Shown piece by piece: positions 60,670-64,000 of a DNA stretch of 64,000 nucleotides. The position numbers and the translations under genes were made by a program. This DNA is from UBA8337 sp963932545 (GTDB lineage Bacteria; Pseudomonadota; Alphaproteobacteria; RS24). The notes under the pieces are model-generated. The model was not told the DNA's origin, ran no database searches, and saw only the letters and a list, made by a program, of their open reading frames with translations. The stretch's first letter is position 1, and each line of letters starts with the position of its first letter. The DNA is taken from NCBI GenBank assembly GCA_963932545.1, contig CAWVRH010000006.1, positions 1-64,000 of the forward strand, read 5' to 3'.

Positions 60670-63600
60670 TATTGCGCTATTTCAAATTCATATCCAAGCT
60701 CGTCTAGCGCAGCAGCATAGCTACCCCGAATGGCATAGTCTTGGGTATCCATCTTAAACGTGCCTGCCGTTTGCAAGCTGTCTGAGGTGCCATAAACCGC
60801 ACCGCTAACCTGCGTGGTTTCACTCGCCCCTGCATAAGTAATCGCACTAGAATTGGCAGTGATAGCGTGCCCGGTAATGGGCACGGAAGCCGAAACCGGG
60901 CCTCTTATGTTACTTGCCGTGAAATTATTTAGCTGCCATGTGTTGCTTGCCTCAATTTCCGGATTGGCAAAGTCCATATTCACGGTCACTTCACCAAACC
61001 CAGTCTTCGTCGAAGATGGCGTTGTTACGCTGCCATAGGCATGGCCTTTGAAGCTCACGGATATACCAACCAAAGACTGGATGGTATCGGCATTCAGCGC
61101 CTGACCAATGGCCCAATGGCCTTGGTGCTGATAGGTAAGGCTTTTCGCCACACCATCCGTGAAGGCCTTGGTTGTCCAAAGGCCGGTCGAGGTTTGATCA
61201 CAGTCGCACAAATAAATCGCCGTTTCGGCCTGCAAGCTCGAAATATCATGCGTGGTAACCCCCGGCACATAGTCGCCCTTGCTATCTTCAACGGCCGTCA
61301 GATTGGCCGAATAAACCGCATCCAAAGCATTTTTGAAGTTAGGGTTTGCAGCCGACAAAAGGCTCGCCAAGATATCAATTATATCTTTGGAGGCCTCAAT
61401 AACCTCTTCCGCGATGTCTCGGCCTTGCTGCTCGCTTTCGGCACGCAAGTCATCGATCTTAATTTCAAGGAAATCTGGATCTATGTAAGGCACTTCGAAA
61501 TCTGGATCATTGACGTATTTATAGTCGTCAGGGGTGTCTGCCTCATTGAAAAACTCATCGTTGAAACTGCCGAGAAACGCACCTTCACCAGCGTTCTTCA
61601 AATCTTCGAGTTCGAAGCCGTCCTCATAGGAGGGTAAGAAAAGGGATTTTTTGTCGAAGCCCGACGTATCGAAACCATTTTCTTGGTTTTGGCTAAACTC
61701 CATATCGAATTTTTGCTCGAGTTCCGCAATCAGATCGCTTGCGAAATCTTCAGGCGCATAAAGCTCACTGAAGTCATTTGGGGTTTCGAGGGTCTCTTCT
61801 TTAAAACGATTTTTAAGAGCAGCTTTTAACGGAGCCGCTTCCTTAAGATCTAAGAAACCTAACAGTCCAGTTTCAACATTTGCCAAGCCACCAGCCCCGA
61901 ATTCCTCGCGCTGTGTGCTCAAAAAAAGTTCGAACACATCCTCAGCTTTCAATTCGGCAGCCTCACCATCGCCGGTTTGAGAGCTTAGCAAAACCGAGCC
62001 ATCGCGCGTGTCGATGGTTACGTTTTGGGCTCGGTTGGCAACATCATTTTTGCCAAAACGGGCTTGCAAAGCATCACTGGTCGACAAGGCGCCACCGAGC
62101 GACACTAAGTCTTTGAGGCTACGCTGTTTGATATCTTCTGGCAGGCCAATGCCATTGGCCTTCGCCAAACGGTCAATTGTGCTCAAGGCATCTTCGCGCA
62201 CAATATCGGCGCTTACCACTTTGGTCACATTCTCAGAGTAGAAATTATTGGCCAGGTCCACCCCAACAACGCGGGTGGTAACTTTCGTGTCAAAGCTACC
62301 CATGCGCAGCAACATTTTATCGGAAGCTGAATCATTGATATAGCTGCGCGGAGCCAGCGACACCTGTTGCACGTTTTTATTATTGGTGCGCGCCACCACG
62401 AGAGGGTTAAAGCTCTCACTGGGCTTGAGCAGACCAAATTCATCCACTTCTAATTGACCCAAATCATATAATTTGGCCGAGTTCTGGTCGGTGGATAAAA
62501 CCGCCCGCGTCGCGATAACATTGTTTTTATATTGCTCTTCCTCGCTAATTTCTAACGGCTGCTCATAGGAGAAATCTGACAAAGTAACCTCGCTGATGAA
62601 GTCTTGCTCAGCTTCCTCATAGCTTACGTCATCATATAAATTGTTTTGCTCGAACTGCTCCGTCGGCACCAAGAAACCATTCTCATCCACCGTCAGGAGA
62701 CCCTCGTTGAACATGTCTTTCACGGTGTCATCTAATTCGATCATTCTCGCGGTCGGCATAATCTTGCCTTCTTCATCGATGCCTATCGCGCCGCTATCAA
62801 TCAACTCAGCAGCTTGCGGGTCAATCTCCTGAAGTCGCGAGCTGGCTTTCAGTTTGCCGTCGGCCCCCAGCTCAACCAAACCAGCTTCTAATGGGTCATC
62901 TACCAGCACATCACCGGTTTCAAGAGTGCCTTCAGGTTTTGCGGAACCTGTCGGTTCACCCTCACTGGCTTGGGCTGGCTCGCCAGCTGTGTCTTGCGAA
63001 CCCGTTGCCTCGCCCGAACTGCCTTCCGTTCCAGCGCCCGTTTCTTCGCCTGCTGCGACTTCCGGCTCTATAAAACTTTCTTTAGCTTCGGCATCAATAC
63101 CTTGTTTTTCTTCCGCTGCCGTGACCGTGCGTGTCGCCACGCTGCCGCTTTGGCTGCGTTCAATGAGCGTGCCCACGCGAGCCGTTTCAAAAATACCTTC
63201 TGGCGTTTGGACGCTTAGATTGCCATGCACCAATTGGGCTTGCACACGCCCTTGTGTATCAATGGCCACTTTGGCAATGCCGCCGCGAATACCAACCGTG
63301 CTCTCGCCGACGCTGAAGCTAACTTGGCCTGGCCGTTTCGACAGAACGCCGCCGATAAACCGCATGGACCCTTTTTCAATACGCGCCCCTATTTTTCCGT
63401 CCAACTGTTCCGGGTCAAAGACAAAACTATCAATCACCAAACGCGACGATGGGCCGATGTTCATGCTCGAGCCATCGACAAATAAAACTTGTGTTCGCCC
63501 ACGTGGGCCGGTCTGAACAATCACGTCTTGGTCGATCTCATCGCCCACCGCCACGATTTTCAATTCCTCTAGTGTGTCGCCAATGCTCGCCTGCGGAATA

Positions 63601-63731
63601 ACCGCCGAGGCCACCCCTACTTTGGTCGCAGCCAAGGCTGGCGTCAGGCTAAGTGATAGAGCCGTGCTGGTGATAAGCACGACACGAGCCATATGTGGAA
63701 ACGGATTTAGACCACGGGAAAAACAAATCAT
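60669..63731 (-). CDS. FecR-domain surface/periplasmic protein with repeats and TbpB-like C-terminus
   Basis: A 1020-residue exported protein. A signal peptide (about 1-34, cut near PALA) is followed by a FecR domain at residues 45-190 (IVAVGDEI, GSSMNIGPSS, FIGGVLSKRPGQ, STVGIRGG). Then come a Glu/Gly/Thr-rich linker (215-275), three adjoining repeats of 30 residues at 281-310, 311-340 and 341-365 (the third partial), with a fourth diverged copy near 421-440, a long acidic middle, and a C-terminal beta-rich segment (about 890-1020) with VSGAVYGT and TAGTFKM, like the TbpB/factor-H-binding barrel. The start follows AGGAGTTTCC and overlaps the stop of the upstream barrel gene by four bases. 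It is probably a surface-exposed cargo protein. Confidence 0.75.
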   Translation of the reverse strand: MICFSRGLNPFPHMARVVLITSTALSLSLTPALAATKVGVASAVIPQASIGDTLEELKIVAVGDEIDQDVIVQTGPRGRTQVLFVDGSSMNIGPSSRLVIDSFVFDPEQLDGKIGARIEKGSMRFIGGVLSKRPGQVSFSVGESTVGIRGGIAKVAIDTQGRVQAQLVHGNLSVQTPEGIFETARVGTLIERSQSGSVATRTVTAAEEKQGIDAEAKESFIEPEVAAGEETGAGTEGSSGEATGSQDTAGEPAQASEGEPTGSAKPEGTLETGDVLVDDPLEAGLVELGADGKLKASSRLQEIDPQAAELIDSGAIGIDEEGKIMPTARMIELDDTVKDMFNEGLLTVDENGFLVPTEQFEQNNLYDDVSYEEAEQDFISEVTLSDFSYEQPLEISEEEQYKNNVIATRAVLSTDQNSAKLYDLGQLEVDEFGLLKPSESFNPLVVARTNNKNVQQVSLAPRSYINDSASDKMLLRMGSFDTKVTTRVVGVDLANNFYSENVTKVVSADIVREDALSTIDRLAKANGIGLPEDIKQRSLKDLVSLGGALSTSDALQARFGKNDVANRAQNVTIDTRDGSVLLSSQTGDGEAAELKAEDVFELFLSTQREEFGAGGLANVETGLLGFLDLKEAAPLKAALKNRFKEETLETPNDFSELYAPEDFASDLIAELEQKFDMEFSQNQENGFDTSGFDKKSLFLPSYEDGFELEDLKNAGEGAFLGSFNDEFFNEADTPDDYKYVNDPDFEVPYIDPDFLEIKIDDLRAESEQQGRDIAEEVIEASKDIIDILASLLSAANPNFKNALDAVYSANLTAVEDSKGDYVPGVTTHDISSLQAETAIYLCDCDQTSTGLWTTKAFTDGVAKSLTYQHQGHWAIGQALNADTIQSLVGISVSFKGHAYGSVTTPSSTKTGFGEVTVNMDFANPEIEASNTWQLNNFTASNIRGPVSASVPITGHAITANSSAITYAGASETTQVSGAVYGTSDSLQTAGTFKMDTQDYAIRGSYAAALDELGYEFEIAQ

Positions 63732-64000
63732 TGGAAACTCCTAGAAAAGGTCAAAGACCCGGTAAGGTCGTCGTATCTCGATTTCGGGATATTGCTGTCT
63801 CGGTCGATATAATTCACGGCGAAGTCGGCTGAAATGCCGAAAAAGCTGCGCTGTAGCGAGAGGCTGGCGGTCAGGTCTTTGTCACGACGGATTTTTTCAA
63901 TGACGGGGTTGGCCGGGCGAATGCCGCCTTCTTTGTTCTCTTTGTACCCCAGTCCTGCACCAAATCGGGTGCCTCGCCAAGTTTGACTGTACGACGCATT
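63728..64000 (-). CDS. Outer-membrane beta-barrel, C-terminal part (SLAM/DUF560-like)
   Basis: The last 90 codons of a gene entering from the right edge, ending with TGA at 63728-63730. The translation shows alternating beta strands, RRDKDLTASLSLQRSFFG, YIDRDSNIPKSRYDD and a final LTFSRSFQ. The R-x-D, SN and terminal aromatic pattern resembles the C-terminal barrel of SLAM/DUF560 proteins that move lipoproteins and other cargo to the surface (type XI secretion). The stop overlaps the FecR gene start (ATGA), so the two are co-translated. The family call is moderate because most of the protein is out of view. Confidence 0.6.
   Translation of the reverse strand, partial: NASYSQTWRGTRFGAGLGYKENKEGGIRPANPVIEKIRRDKDLTASLSLQRSFFGISADFAVNYIDRDSNIPKSRYDDLTGSLTFSRSFQ

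Noticed and set aside
62854..63516. A 220-codon plus-strand frame opposite the FecR-domain gene
   Set aside because: Its Ser/Pro-rich product mirrors the low-complexity linker of the real gene and lacks a ribosome site.

Overview
The window looks like chromosome of a free-living, probably marine, alphaproteobacterium with mid-range GC. Support comes from gcrA with GANTC sites in its promoter, a class I lysyl-tRNA synthetase, a SAM-II riboswitch before metZ, a two-domain dCTP deaminase, and the conserved order murA - DUF2948 - hisD - UPF0262 - infA - maf - rng - yacG - tRNA-Phe. Gene content would suit the Parvibaculales/PS1 neighbourhood, but that placement is inference. I see no transposase, integrase, CRISPR array or plasmid gene.

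Layout. 1-3.5 kb: three acyl-CoA dehydrogenases on the minus strand, the last cut by the window edge. 3.7-9.4 kb: rhodanese, typA, a DUF4396 protein, a glycerate-kinase-like enzyme, a phosphate transporter and a NUDIX hydrolase. 9.5-15.7 kb: the murA-to-tRNA-Phe housekeeping block, headed by a 50-codon gene overlapping murA. 15.8-19.1 kb: an accessory patch with an exported 8-cysteine protein, an inverse-autotransporter-type barrel gene interrupted by TGA just after its signal peptide, a zinc-ribbon protein, tRNA-Thr followed by a tandem repeat that copies its 3' end, and a lone GTA-type holin. 19.2-22.9 kb: nrdB and nrdA with tandem NrdR boxes and a DnaA box upstream.

23-31.5 kb: thiolase, a candidate small RNA, a membrane-anchored MsrB, a double-hotdog thioesterase, hydrolases, and a TauE/TIGR02186/CcdA/DUF3429 membrane cluster. 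31.5-40.8 kb: TetR regulator, ArsC-like protein, DUF952-pyrD, lysK, a TerB-like protein with a sterol-desaturase-fold hydroxylase, a family 2 glycosyltransferase, lrgAB and dCTP deaminase. 40.9-44.1 kb: SAM-II riboswitch, metZ, apaG, trkH. 44.1-51.6 kb: RND efflux pair and the argD-argF-hslO operon. 51.7-55.9 kb: ABC-2 permease, gcrA with a composite cell-cycle promoter, an SDR, an iron-binding protein behind a Fur-like box, and a GFA-family enzyme. 55.9-60.6 kb: torF-glnK-amtB with a consensus sigma-54 promoter, an Mpo1/fatty-acid-hydroxylase pair and an enoyl-CoA hydratase. 60.7-64 kb: a 1020-residue FecR-domain protein with internal repeats and a TbpB-like C-terminus, translationally coupled to the C-terminus of a SLAM/DUF560-like outer-membrane barrel.

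The less ordinary parts are the candidate type XI-like surface-protein locus at the right edge, the interrupted barrel gene with its exported partner, the tRNA-Thr tandem repeat, the gcrA promoter, the candidate small RNA at 24.6 kb, and the Mpo1/hydroxylase pair that could form a fatty-acid alpha-oxidation module.
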